DNA from: Spartobacteria bacterium
Lineage (GTDB): Bacteria > Verrucomicrobiota > Verrucomicrobiia > Chthoniobacterales > UBA10450
Assembly (NCBI GenBank): GCA_003134785.1
Contig: PLCN01000025.1
Coordinates: forward strand, 124,001 to 188,000
Reading direction: 5' to 3'
DNA length: 64,000 nt
Shown one piece after another: positions 52,033 to 60,455 of the stretch. The position numbers and the translations under genes are program-made. The notes under the pieces were generated by a model that did no database searches, was not told where the DNA came from, and saw only the letters and a list, made by a program, of their open reading frames with translations. The stretch's first letter is position 1. Every line of letters begins with the position of its first letter.

Positions 52033-53939
52033 TTCCGGGTGCGCACCTCCTGCCGCTGGGCGCGAGCGACGCGCTGGCGGAGTGCGCGTTCGTTTATACC
52101 CGCAAAGTCCGTGCCAAGGTTGCCCTTGGAATCGAGAAAGGCCGACAACGTTTGGATCGTGGGATATTGGAAGAGCGCCGTAAGCGGAAATGAGCGATGC
52201 ACGGTTCGCTCCAAACGGGCATGCACTTCAATAACCCGAAGCGAATTCCCTCCGAGATCGAAGAAGTTTTCGTTCACGCCGATTTCATCGGGATGGCCGA
52301 TCACGTCACGCCAAACGGCGGAGATCGCGTGCTCGAGATTGGTTTGCGGCGGCGCCGTGATGGGCGCCGGCCGTTTCTCCGGCTCGGACAAAGCGCGGCG
52401 ATCCACCTTGCCATTGCTGGTGAGCGGGAACGCTTTCATCGCAACGTAATCAACCGGAATCGCAGCGTCGGGCAAGGTCCGGCGCAGGAACGCACGAAGC
52501 TCGTCCGCCGATGGGACGGCGGTGGCGGCAGTGGGAATAACAAACGCGACAAATTCCTTCCTGCCGTGACGCCGTTCGCGCGCGATGACAGCGGCATCGC
52601 GGATGGCTTCGTGTCGTCTCAGCGCGGTCTCGATTTCTCCCAGCTCGATGCGATAGCCGCTGACCTTGACCTGATCATCCGCGCGCCCAACAAATTCCAC
52701 CACGCCGTCGGCACGCCAGCGAGTCAGGTCACCGCTCTTGTAAAGTCGCGCGCCCATTTCACTAAAAGGATTGTTCACGAAAGAGGCGGCCGTTAGTTCC
52801 GGCGCGCGCCAGTATCCGCGCGCCAAACCATCGCCGCCGATGAAGAGCTCGCCCGTCACACCCACCGGCACCGGCTTCATCGCTTCATCGAGAATATGGA
52901 CCGTGGTGTTTCCGATTGGGCGCCCGAGTGGGATCGGAGTGTGCGCGTCCGCATCATTCTTTTCAGTGAGGTGGCAACAGGTAAACGTCGTGTTTTCCGT
53001 GGGACCATATCCATTGATGATCTTGCAATCCGGCAACGCTTCCACAGCGCGGCGGACGTGGGCAGGCGAGAGCACGTCGCCACCGGCGAGCAGTTGCCGG
53101 AGGCCGCGCAAATCATCGAGACGCTCATCCACCATCAGGTGAAACAATCCCGCGGTGAGCCAGAGCGTCGTGACTGAATTTCTCCGAAGCGCCAGTCCCA
53201 ACTCTTCCAGCGAAGGTGTCTGCGGTGGCATCACCACCAGACGTCCGCCATTGAGCAACGCGCCCCAAATTTCAAAGGTCGAGGCATCGAAACCAACCGG
53301 CGCCATCTGCAAAAAAGTTTCATCTTCGTTCATCTCGGCAAACCCACCGCCCTTGACCAGGCGAACGACACCACGATGCGGGATGGCGACTCCTTTCGGA
53401 ACTCCGGTCGAGCCCGACGTGTAGCTGATGTAAGCGAGATGATCGAGGCCGGCGCCGCTGATAAAATTTTCGGTGGATTCTCGCTCGATTTCTGCGCGCT
53501 CCCGCTCGAGAAAAACCAAAGAGCCTTGATAATCAGGCAACCGGTCTCGCAGCCGTTCGTGCGTCAGCAGCAACGGGACCTCTGCATTCGCCAGCATCAG
53601 CGCAAGTCGCTCCGCGCGATAAGTGGGGTCGAGCGCCACGTACGCTCCGCCGGCTTTCAAGATCCCCAGCAGCGCGACAATCATCTCGACCGAGCGCTCG
53701 AGGCAAAGTCCCACTGGCGTATCCGGCGTTAGGTGGCGCTTGCGCAGGTAATGCGCGAGACGATTAGCGCGCCGATTCAATTCGCCATAGCTGACCTCCT
53801 CCGCACCGAACACCACCGCCACCGCGTCCGGACGCCGGCGCGCTTCGCCTTCGAAAAGCTGGGCGATATTCCGTTGCGGATATTCCCGCGCCGTTGCATT
53901 CCAATTCTCCGGCACCGCCGTTTGGTTCACGTGGTCCAT
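52029..53939 (-). CDS. NRPS loading protein A-PCP
   Basis: A 636-residue protein with an adenylation domain about 20-540 (A3 YTSGSTGVPKG, A5 NGYGPTENTT, A7 YKSGDLTRW, A8 SGYRIELGEIE, A10 LTSNGKVDRRAL) and a carrier domain about 550-612 (LGGNSL, Ser566). It has no C domain, as expected for a starter module. The A specificity residues I align to the GrsA positions read DAFWLGGTF, one change from the published valine code DAFWIGGTF, and identical to the second A domain in this cluster. A 25-residue basic tail could dock onto the next protein. It starts 4 nt after the flippase gene and overlaps the megasynthase by ATGA. Confidence 0.93.
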   Translation of the reverse strand: MDHVNQTAVPENWNATAREYPQRNIAQLFEGEARRRPDAVAVVFGAEEVSYGELNRRANRLAHYLRKRHLTPDTPVGLCLERSVEMIVALLGILKAGGAYVALDPTYRAERLALMLANAEVPLLLTHERLRDRLPDYQGSLVFLERERAEIERESTENFISGAGLDHLAYISYTSGSTGVPKGVAIPHRGVVRLVKGGGFAEMNEDETFLQMAPVGFDASTFEIWGALLNGGRLVVMPPQTPSLEELGLALRRNSVTTLWLTAGLFHLMVDERLDDLRGLRQLLAGGDVLSPAHVRRAVEALPDCKIINGYGPTENTTFTCCHLTEKNDADAHTPIPLGRPIGNTTVHILDEAMKPVPVGVTGELFIGGDGLARGYWRAPELTAASFVNNPFSEMGARLYKSGDLTRWRADGVVEFVGRADDQVKVSGYRIELGEIETALRRHEAIRDAAVIARERRHGRKEFVAFVIPTAATAVPSADELRAFLRRTLPDAAIPVDYVAMKAFPLTSNGKVDRRALSEPEKRPAPITAPPQTNLEHAISAVWRDVIGHPDEIGVNENFFDLGGNSLRVIEVHARLERTVHRSFPLTALFQYPTIQTLSAFLDSKGNLGTDFAGINERALRQRVARAQRQEVRTRK

Positions 53940-53943
53940 CCGG

Positions 53944-55260
53944 TTACTGCTCCGATTTGAACCCGCGAAAGCCGCGATAACTCAAGACCATGTTGAGAAA
54001 GAGATTCGGCACGGTGGAAATAAGATTGAAGACCAAGACCTGACTCACGCTGGAGAAATCGGTGTAGGGAACAAGCGCTATCTGTGTGGCTAGCGTAAGT
54101 GGAATGTAAAGCCACGATCCTTTGATCCAGGCTTTCGATGCGTTCAAGACCCAGAGCGTGCCGGTAAGCACATTCATGACGGTGCCGGCCACCATCAAGA
54201 GAAGTTCCCGCTGCAGATGCGAATACTTGTTGCCCAGGACAAAGAGAAATTGGTCCGGAAAAAAGGCCGCCGCGGCAAGCACGACCGCGCAACAGCCGGC
54301 CACGCCGCCGACAATCCCGAAGTATTGCCAGCGCAGTTTGGCCGCGCTCTGGCAGCGCGCGAACGCCGGCACGAAAATATTCATGAGCAACTGGCCCATG
54401 ACGGCGAAGATCATCGCGAGACGTCCCAGCGCGCCGACCTCAGCCACCGACGTGGCCTTGCTTCCGAAAAAGCTGATCAGAAAAATTGTGATCTGACCCT
54501 GGAGACAAAAGAAGATGGCGTTCGCCGCCTGGTTCTTGATGAACCCGATCATCGCTGTGCGGTCCTCCGCGTTCTCTGGCGCGTTGAGATCGATCACTCG
54601 GGCCGCATATTTCCGGAGCAGCCAGTATTGGAGGAGGAACGCCAGCGAGCCGACGAAGACGGCCACCCCCGCATTCAGAAATAGGAACGCGCAACCAACC
54701 AGCACGATCAACCGCGCGATCGCACCGCTGAGATCGATTCTCTGGATTTGCGAAACGTCGGAACGCAATCGCGGCACCACTCCCAGGACACCGAGAGAAA
54801 ATTGTGCGTAGAGCCCGAGAAGAATCGCGGCAATAAGGATCGCAGCATAAAGGCTGGACGCGCCGTTGCGCGTGAGCATCCAATAAAGGATGGGCGAGAC
54901 GACAACAATCGCGCCGGCGCCGAGCCGGCGACGGAAATTATTCGCCGTGGTGATGAGCTGCCCGAAGCGATAGCGGTCCTGCCAGACGCGGCCGCCGATC
55001 GAGATGAGCCCGATGCTGATCCCCATATCGGCCAGCACGTTGATCGTGCCCTGCATGGTGTTGGCGATAGTGAAGTAGGCGTATTGATTTTGATCGAGGC
55101 GACGGACGAGCAGAATGCCGCTGGCAAAACCGACCAGTTGCACCAGTGCCTGGACCGAAGCGAAGTTGCCCACCATTCGGGCGCGCTGGAGCGCACGCCG
55201 GATGATTGGCTCAGTCGCCTCATTCAGAAGCGGCCGTGAAATCGGGCCGAAGAGACTCAT
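53944..55260 (-). CDS. MOP-superfamily flippase (Wzx-like)
   Basis: A 438-residue integral membrane protein with about 12 helices. It matches the polysaccharide-flippase/Wzx pattern of the MOP superfamily: RMVGNFASVQALVQLVGFASGILLVRRL near the start and GALGRLAMIFAVMGQLLMNIF in the middle. The start at 55260 (MSLFGPISRPL) gives a cytoplasmic head; an upstream frame to 55338 is less likely. As first gene of the PKS/NRPS operon (4-nt spacing to the A-PCP gene) it may export or flip the product. A role in unrelated surface glycans cannot be excluded. Confidence 0.8.
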   Translation of the reverse strand: MSLFGPISRPLLNEATEPIIRRALQRARMVGNFASVQALVQLVGFASGILLVRRLDQNQYAYFTIANTMQGTINVLADMGISIGLISIGGRVWQDRYRFGQLITTANNFRRRLGAGAIVVVSPILYWMLTRNGASSLYAAILIAAILLGLYAQFSLGVLGVVPRLRSDVSQIQRIDLSGAIARLIVLVGCAFLFLNAGVAVFVGSLAFLLQYWLLRKYAARVIDLNAPENAEDRTAMIGFIKNQAANAIFFCLQGQITIFLISFFGSKATSVAEVGALGRLAMIFAVMGQLLMNIFVPAFARCQSAAKLRWQYFGIVGGVAGCCAVVLAAAAFFPDQFLFVLGNKYSHLQRELLLMVAGTVMNVLTGTLWVLNASKAWIKGSWLYIPLTLATQIALVPYTDFSSVSQVLVFNLISTVPNLFLNMVLSYRGFRGFKSEQ

Positions 55261-55397
55261 CGGTTGAGGAGAAGGAGCTGCACGACGGAGAAGGTAGCGC
55301 CCGCGATGCCAAATGCGCGAGCTTTGAACGAGCCGCAATCGGGCCCCGAACTGGCCGGAGATTTGCTACGAAAGGCTGGCTTCGTAACCGACGTTCG
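55261..55397. promoter_or_regulatory. Divergent promoter region, biosynthetic operon / two-component pair
   Basis: 137 bases separate the flippase start (leftward) from the kinase start (rightward). The promoter of the whole biosynthetic operon should be here, the only sizeable gap before the coupled genes. No specific box was identified by eye. Confidence 0.5.
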
Positions 55398-56438
55398 ATG
55401 AGATTTGTCACTGCCTTTCAACGCCAGCCGTGCGGATGGATTTTCGCGGAAGCCACCGCTCTGCTCTTGCCGATCGGATTCTACGATTACAAGACAGGCT
55501 ACGAATTCAGCCTCACCATCCTATATTGCCTGCCGATTTTTCTCGTAGCTTGGTGTTGCGACCGTAAGTCCGGGCTGTTGATGGCGCTCATGGCCGGGAT
55601 CACCTGGTGGTGGGCGGACGTGCAGGCGGGTCATCCTTATCTGCACTCTTGGGTGGAAGGTTGGGAAGTCCTGGTGCGTTGCGGGTTCTTTGTCATCACG
55701 GCGATCGGGACCGCAGCCGTAAAACATCAGCGAGACACGAGCGCTTCGCGCATTGCGTTGCTCGAATATTCTCAACGCCTGGAACGCGAGATCATCGGGA
55801 TCAGCGAGCGCGAACAGGAGCGGATCGGCCAGGATCTTCACGATGGAATTTGCCAATATCTGGCTGCACTCAGTTGCAGTGCGGCGTCGTTGAAAACCGA
55901 TCTCGAAGGGTACGATCTTCCCGCAGAGGCAAGAGTGGCGGATGAACTCGCCGGATTCTTGCGAGACGCTGTCGTCCAGACTCGGAACCTGGCCCGCGGC
56001 CTTGTCCCGGTGCAAATGGACGAGGCCGGCCTCGCCTCTGCCTTGGAAGAGCTGACTGCCTCCGCCACGCGCTTGCTTGGCATTCGCTGCGTTTATGAGT
56101 CTTCCGGCGCGCCCTTGATCAAGGACAACACGGTGGCGATGCATCTCTATCGCATCGCGCAGGAAGCGATCAACAATGCGACCAAACACGGAAAGGCCAC
56201 CAAGATTCTCGTTTCGCTGATCGAGGATGGAAACGCGACGACTCTGCGAATCGCGGATGACGGCACTGGGATTTCGAAGGTCGCCAACGGAAGCGGTGGA
56301 ATGGGATTGGGCTTGATGTATTACCGCGCTCGTCTCGTCGGCGGCGAATTGCGGATCGACGAGCCGGTTACTGGAGGTACGGTCGTCTCCTGCGGAATCC
56401 CGTTATCGAGCGAAGAATGGAGCCAGCATGCCGCGTGA
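55398..56438 (+). CDS. NarL-type sensor histidine kinase (HisKA_3)
   Basis: A 346-residue membrane sensor. ATG 55398 (MRFVTAFQRQP) was chosen; the longer frame runs through the divergent promoter. There are three or four helices at about 14-107 (FAEATALLLPIGFY, ILYCLPIFLVAW, LLMALMAGITWWW, CGFFVITAIGTAA), with no large periplasmic domain. Then a HisKA_3 dimerisation domain follows, with EREQERIGQDLHDGICQYL (His148), and a HATPase with YRIAQEAINNATKHGKA and DDGTGI. It overlaps the response regulator gene by 11 nt. Confidence 0.92.
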   Translation: MRFVTAFQRQPCGWIFAEATALLLPIGFYDYKTGYEFSLTILYCLPIFLVAWCCDRKSGLLMALMAGITWWWADVQAGHPYLHSWVEGWEVLVRCGFFVITAIGTAAVKHQRDTSASRIALLEYSQRLEREIIGISEREQERIGQDLHDGICQYLAALSCSAASLKTDLEGYDLPAEARVADELAGFLRDAVVQTRNLARGLVPVQMDEAGLASALEELTASATRLLGIRCVYESSGAPLIKDNTVAMHLYRIAQEAINNATKHGKATKILVSLIEDGNATTLRIADDGTGISKVANGSGGMGLGLMYYRARLVGGELRIDEPVTGGTVVSCGIPLSSEEWSQHAA

Positions 56439-57099
56439 GATGCGAGCCAAGGTCGTGCTCGTCGAGGACCACCCGATGTTCCGCGAGCAACTGGCTCACC
56501 TGATCAATAAACAAGAGGACATGGCTGTGTGCGCCGAGGCGGATAATGCAGGTGACGGCTTCGCTGCCATCAAGCGCCAACAACCTTCGCTCGCGATCAT
56601 CGACATCACTCTGAAAGGATCCAGCGGTTTGGAGTTGTTGAAGGACCTTCGGGCGCAGGGCAGCAAGGTGCCGGTTTTGATGCTTTCGATGCATCCCGAA
56701 TCGCTCTACGCGGAGCGTGCCTTGCGCGCGGGTGCAAGTGGTTACATCACCAAGGAAGAAGCATCGGCCAGAGTAATGACAGCTATCCGCCAGGTGCTCG
56801 CCGGCGAGATTTATCTCGATCCACGCTTCATGAAACGAGTCATCAGTCAGATCCTGGTCGATCCCGGGAGCAAGGCCGCGACGCCGATCGAGCGTCTGAC
56901 CGATCGCGAGCTGGCCGTCTTCGAACTGATAGGTGAAGGCCGAACCACTCGTGAGGTTGGCTTGCGATTGCGCGTGAGTGTTGCGACCATCGAGACCTAC
57001 CGAGCCCGGATCAAGGAAAAGCTCGGGCTCGAGAATGCGGGCCAGTTGCACGCCAAGGCGAGCAGTTGGGTCCACGAGCGTCACGCCATCGCGGGGTAA
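56428..57099 (+). CDS. NarL/FixJ-type response regulator
   Basis: A 223-residue regulator: receiver domain about 6-122 (VVLVEDHPMFRE, phospho-acceptor Asp59 in IIDITLKGSSG, Lys in SGYITKEEA) and a LuxR-type helix-turn-helix about 150-215 (LTDRELAVFELIGEGRTTREVGLRLRVSVATIETYRARIKEKLG). It is the cognate partner of the overlapping kinase. Since the pair is divergent from the PKS/NRPS operon, control of that operon is a reasonable inference, not shown by any site. Confidence 0.93.
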   Translation: MPREMRAKVVLVEDHPMFREQLAHLINKQEDMAVCAEADNAGDGFAAIKRQQPSLAIIDITLKGSSGLELLKDLRAQGSKVPVLMLSMHPESLYAERALRAGASGYITKEEASARVMTAIRQVLAGEIYLDPRFMKRVISQILVDPGSKAATPIERLTDRELAVFELIGEGRTTREVGLRLRVSVATIETYRARIKEKLGLENAGQLHAKASSWVHERHAIAG

Positions 57100-57135
57100 A
57101 CCCGCAGTTGCTCGGATTTTATCACGTTGATCTTC

Positions 57136-57154
57136 TGTACTGGTTTCCAGTACA
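57136..57154. promoter_or_regulatory. Inverted repeat TGTACTGG-TTT-CCAGTACA
   Basis: A perfect 8-bp inverted repeat with a 3-nt centre, 37 nt after the response regulator and 61 nt before the pilin start. It could be an operator of the pilin gene or a weak terminator; no U-run follows. Confidence 0.4.
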
Positions 57155-57215
57155 AAAGGAAACTGGGCCTTGTCATGTGGTTCGGGTCTCGCGGCTGCTT
57201 TATTACCCGGCACTT

Positions 57216-57614
57216 ATGAAAACAAGATTTCCCAAAAACCGGCAGGGCTTCACCCTCGTAGAAATCATGATCGTCGTAGCGATCATCGCATTGCTTGCAT
57301 CCATCGCCGTCCCCGGATTTCTCCGCGCTCGCAAGCGCTCGCAGGCCAGTCGCATCATTAACGACCTGCGTCTGATCGACAGCGCCGTGGACATGTATGC
57401 GATCGAGAACAACAAGGCCAGTGGCGCCACCGTTGCCGTTGTGGATTGGACCAAGTATATCAAACCGGGCACCAATCTTTACGTCACCGGCAGAGATATT
57501 CTGGGTAACACCTACGGCCCGCAAAGTGTTGACGTAATTCCGAGCGTGCCGGCAAGCAGTAAGTCCTCCTTATCGGACGTAACTGACATCGCGTTCTGGT
57601 CGCCTTACAAGTAG
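57216..57614 (+). CDS. Type IV pilin / type II secretion pseudopilin-like protein
   Basis: A 132-residue prepilin. ATG 57216 gives a short basic leader and the type III signal QG|FTLVEIMIVVAIIALLASIAVPGF, cleaved after Gly by prepilin peptidase, with Glu5 of the mature form present. The body (RIINDLRLIDSAVDMYAIENN...WTKYIKPGT...DILGNTYGP) resembles the GspG-like minor pilins widespread in Verrucomicrobia and Planctomycetes. No pilus or secretion genes lie nearby, so it is an orphan. Confidence 0.87.
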   Translation: MKTRFPKNRQGFTLVEIMIVVAIIALLASIAVPGFLRARKRSQASRIINDLRLIDSAVDMYAIENNKASGATVAVVDWTKYIKPGTNLYVTGRDILGNTYGPQSVDVIPSVPASSKSSLSDVTDIAFWSPYK

Positions 57615-57745
57615 GCTCGGCCCCGATTCGCCCGTCTTCGATCGCCTGCGAGTTAGAGGAGCGCTCACATTCCGGTGTCTTGGAAAGCCGGCGAACGAAC
57701 CCGGCCTTTTCTCGTCAGAGCGGATGGCCTAGGTTACGAGCACCG

Positions 57746-58582
57746 ATGATCCAACCACCCGGTCGTTTTTATTTTCGCGCGGCAATATTTTCGTCACTGG
57801 TTGCACTCGGCCTGTTCACCACATTTCCAGCAGCCGCAGCCGACGAATCACGCGCAAAGTTCCAGGGAGTTTCAGTTCTGCCGGGCAAAACAATCTCCGC
57901 CACCGTGCCGCTCAGTGCCGAAGAAAAAACGTACGCTGCCATCGGTGGTAATCAGGTTCCCGCCAGCGCGGTGGCGGTCCTGGCGGTCCCGCCCGGGTTC
58001 GATCCGCGAAAAAGCTGGCAGGTGTTGGTTGTCTTCTCCACCAGCGATTTTCAACGCGAAAATCGCGGCGATATTTTCTTCTATGTCACCGAGGCGTTGA
58101 GCGAAGGCTGGCTCGTTCTGACCGGCGACGGACCCGAACGACCGCGGGACGATAGCACCGGCTGGCGCGCCGCCATGACCCTCGCCGCGCTCGATGCGCT
58201 CCACCGCAGTTTCCCCGGATCAAGCAAATGGCCCCTTGCGTGCGCGGGTATTTCCGGTGGCGCCAAGCGCGCCTGCCTTATCGCACCCTTGCTCGCGCTT
58301 ACGGGCAACCGCGTCGCTGGCCTATACCTCGCCGGGGTTAACGAAGATTTGCTGGCCGAAGGCTATCGCAAATTTCATCCCGGCCGCGACTTCCTCAACA
58401 CGAAGATTTTCATCACCAGCGGCCAGAGCGACAAGATCGCCACACCGGCGCAAACAGAACGCGTCATGCGTTCCATGCAGACGGACGGTTTTCGCCAGGT
58501 GCGGCTGGAAACGTTTCCCGAAGGCCACAACGTAAAGCGTCCACTCACCCGAGCGGCGTTGCGTTGGTTTCATTCGCCTTAG
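57746..58582 (+). CDS. Secreted alpha/beta-hydrolase-like protein
   Basis: A 278-residue exported protein (MIQPPGRFYFRAAIFSSLVALGLF...AAAADE signal). A putative catalytic triad fits the fold: nucleophile elbow GISGGAK (Ser), acid in TSGQSDKIA (Asp) and FPEGHNVKR (His). It lies between VLVVFSTSD and the C-terminal helix ALRWFH. Probably a periplasmic esterase or peptidase of the dienelactone-hydrolase/PHB-depolymerase-like type; the substrate is unknown. No operon partner. Confidence 0.75.
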   Translation: MIQPPGRFYFRAAIFSSLVALGLFTTFPAAAADESRAKFQGVSVLPGKTISATVPLSAEEKTYAAIGGNQVPASAVAVLAVPPGFDPRKSWQVLVVFSTSDFQRENRGDIFFYVTEALSEGWLVLTGDGPERPRDDSTGWRAAMTLAALDALHRSFPGSSKWPLACAGISGGAKRACLIAPLLALTGNRVAGLYLAGVNEDLLAEGYRKFHPGRDFLNTKIFITSGQSDKIATPAQTERVMRSMQTDGFRQVRLETFPEGHNVKRPLTRAALRWFHSP

Positions 58583-58694
58583 CCGGCGGTTTCGCCGGGG
58601 GGACGCTAGTCCACGGCTAAATCGCTCGGTTCGGCAGATGCCTTGGTTCGCTTCTCGATCTCATCTCAGGATTTCGCGCCTGGCGAATAGTTTC

Positions 58695-59099
58695 TTAACG
58701 CCGCGGCGGACTGATCAGCGGAATGACCTCACGTTTGTTCCGCCGATAGACCCGAAAATCATGATCTACTGTGATGACCCTGTGGTGTGGATACAGCTCG
58801 CTCATCCGAATGAGACAAAGATCAGCCAAATCGGGTTGTCGATCCGCATAGCGTTTTGCCAGGGCCGCCAATTGCGGCAGATGGTCACTGCAATCGAAAG
58901 AAAGAGTAATGAATTCTTCCACGATCATATCGAGCACCAATCCTGTGTTGCGCAGATGAAAGGCCGTCTCTGCTAACACAGGCTCGCACGTGAGAAGCGG
59001 CTCGGTGATTTGCTCAGCTACCTGCACCGCCCACCGGTGATGCATATCCTGCCGCCGAGCGAACGCGACCAGGAACCCGGTATCCGCGATACCCGTCAC
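58695..59099 (-). CDS. PIN-domain ribonuclease toxin (VapC-like)
   Basis: A 134-residue PIN nuclease with the acidic metal site: Asp6 in GIADTGFLVAF, Glu in LLTCEPVLAETAFHL, Asp in RQPDLADLCLI and Asp in VITVDHDFRVY. Such toxins cleave tRNA or rRNA. Its ATG overlaps the stop of the upstream antitoxin gene (ATGA 59096-59099), a standard coupled pair. Confidence 0.88.
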   Translation of the reverse strand: MTGIADTGFLVAFARRQDMHHRWAVQVAEQITEPLLTCEPVLAETAFHLRNTGLVLDMIVEEFITLSFDCSDHLPQLAALAKRYADRQPDLADLCLIRMSELYPHHRVITVDHDFRVYRRNKREVIPLISPPRR

Positions 59100-59314
59100 T
59101 CCTTTGAGAATCCCTTTCGCGTGGAAACGTCACGCGGGCCGCTGCGAACGATCCCTGCGAGGCGCATGAACTTCTTTGCCGTCCGATCGCCAGCTCGCGC
59201 GTGTTCCAGATGCGAGCGAATGAACTGCCCTTGCGAAACGCCCATTTGTTCCGCCGCCTGCTCAATCCATCCCGCCAGCTTTTTTGTCGGACGAAAAGTG
59301 ATTGTCTGACCCAT
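59096..59314 (-). CDS. Ribbon-helix-helix-type antitoxin
   Basis: A 72-residue protein with an RHH-like N-terminal half (QTITFRPTKKLAGWIEQAAEQMGVSQGQFIRSHLEHA) that would bind operator DNA as a dimer, and a C-terminal tail likely to block the PIN toxin. It is the first gene of the pair. The operator should lie in the 190-nt gap shared with the divergent ParD-like/zeta module. Confidence 0.8.
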   Translation of the reverse strand: MGQTITFRPTKKLAGWIEQAAEQMGVSQGQFIRSHLEHARAGDRTAKKFMRLAGIVRSGPRDVSTRKGFSKE

Positions 59315-59504
59315 ATGGCAGAATTGTAAACATTGTGCTGGAAACTGTCAACGGTCGGCTGAATGGTCGAATGATGTCGGCGATGTTGTTCGGATAACGG
59401 GTGCGACTTGCGTGCAACGCCAGTTCAGCTCGGACTGGCGATGCTCGTCGCAATGAATGTTTGACGTAGTTGACAGTGCGGTAGCGTTTCGCTACCATAG
59501 CACG
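59315..59504. promoter_or_regulatory. Shared divergent region between two toxin-antitoxin modules
   Basis: 190 bases with promoters expected on both strands. Palindromes seen are CGCCAGT-8-ACTGGCG (59418-59440) and GGTAGCG-TTT-CGCTACC (59480-59496). The second is 8 nt before the ParD-like start and is the better operator candidate. Confidence 0.5.
59480..59496. promoter_or_regulatory. Candidate operator GGTAGCG-TTT-CGCTACC
   Basis: A perfect 7-bp inverted repeat with a 3-nt centre immediately upstream of the ParD-like antitoxin gene. This fits autoregulation by an antitoxin dimer. Confidence 0.5.
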
Positions 59505-59879
59505 ATGAGTCAACCAGTGAAGTTGTCCGACAATCTTGTTCTCGATGCCCGGCTGCTCGCGGAAACAACGGAAAGATCCATCGCCGGGCAGATCGAGTTT
59601 TGGGCTGGGCTCGGGCGCGCGATCGAACCCCTTTTGCGCACGCCAGAGATTCTTGCGCTGCGAAAAGCTGGGGGACCAAAGCCGCTCTCCGCTTGCCTGA
59701 AAGACGTCGACTCTCCTGCCGGTCGCCGGCGCGTGGCAGCACACCTTCGCACACGCCCCTTTCCGCACTACGAACAGCAGGATGGACACCTCGTTCGCAT
59801 CGACAAGGATGGCACACGCACTGCGGGCCGGTTTGTGAACCGGCAATTCCTGCCGCTTCGCAAACGGGCAAAGAAGTAA
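59505..59879 (+). CDS. ParD-like antitoxin-type protein
   Basis: A 124-residue protein starting MSQPVKLSDNLVLDARLLAETTERSIAGQIEFWAGLGRAIEPL. This resembles the ParD-like antitoxin family, with a ribbon-helix-helix start followed by helices. The C-terminal part contains HYEQQDGHLVRIDKDGTRTAGRF, a pattern often found in antitoxins of zeta-like toxins. Its stop is directly abutted by the GTG of the next gene, so they are coupled. Confidence 0.75.
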   Translation: MSQPVKLSDNLVLDARLLAETTERSIAGQIEFWAGLGRAIEPLLRTPEILALRKAGGPKPLSACLKDVDSPAGRRRVAAHLRTRPFPHYEQQDGHLVRIDKDGTRTAGRFVNRQFLPLRKRAKK

Positions 59880-60455
59880 GTGCACCCAGTCCTCGATGCG
59901 CGGCCGATCATCGTCGCGCTCGCCGGGCCGAATGGCGCCGGCAAGACGACGTTTTATCATGCGCATCTCGGTGCGAGCGGCCTGCGCTTCATTAACGCCG
60001 ACAATATAGCCGCGGAGACGAACTTCGGCGCTTACGAAGCGGCGGACTTGGCGAATGCTCTCCGCCTTGAACTGTTCAGACAGCGTGAAAGTTTTGTTTT
60101 CGAAACAGTCTTCTCCGATCCGATCGGAGACAAATTGACGTTCTTGAAAGAGGCGGCTGATTCCGGCTATGCTGTCGTGCTCTGTTACATCGGAATTGCC
60201 AATGCCGCTATTTCCGAGGAGCGGGTAGCGATGCGTGTTTCGCAAGGCGGGCATGATGTTCCTGCGGAAAAGTTGGGGACCCGATTTGTCCGAACGCTCG
60301 CGAACTTAAAAGGAGCGATCAAGAAACTTCCGCTCGTGTTGATTTACGATAATTCCGACCTCAGCGCGCCATTTAGGAGAATCGCCGAATACCGCCAGGG
60401 CGCCGCCCATTTTCTCGCGCCCGATCTGCCGGAGTGGCTGACGAATTTAGAATAG
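59880..60455 (+). CDS. Zeta-toxin-like P-loop kinase
   Basis: A 191-residue protein starting at GTG with no gap after the ParD-like gene. Walker A is AGPNGAGKTTFYHAHL. Other zeta-family marks are FINADNIA, ESFVFETVFSD, VVLCYIGI and RVSQGGHDVPAEKLGTRF. Zeta toxins phosphorylate UDP-sugar precursors of the cell wall; related small kinases act on other substrates. Length is shorter than streptococcal zeta but normal for chromosomal homologues. Confidence 0.85.
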   Translation: MHPVLDARPIIVALAGPNGAGKTTFYHAHLGASGLRFINADNIAAETNFGAYEAADLANALRLELFRQRESFVFETVFSDPIGDKLTFLKEAADSGYAVVLCYIGIANAAISEERVAMRVSQGGHDVPAEKLGTRFVRTLANLKGAIKKLPLVLIYDNSDLSAPFRRIAEYRQGAAHFLAPDLPEWLTNLE

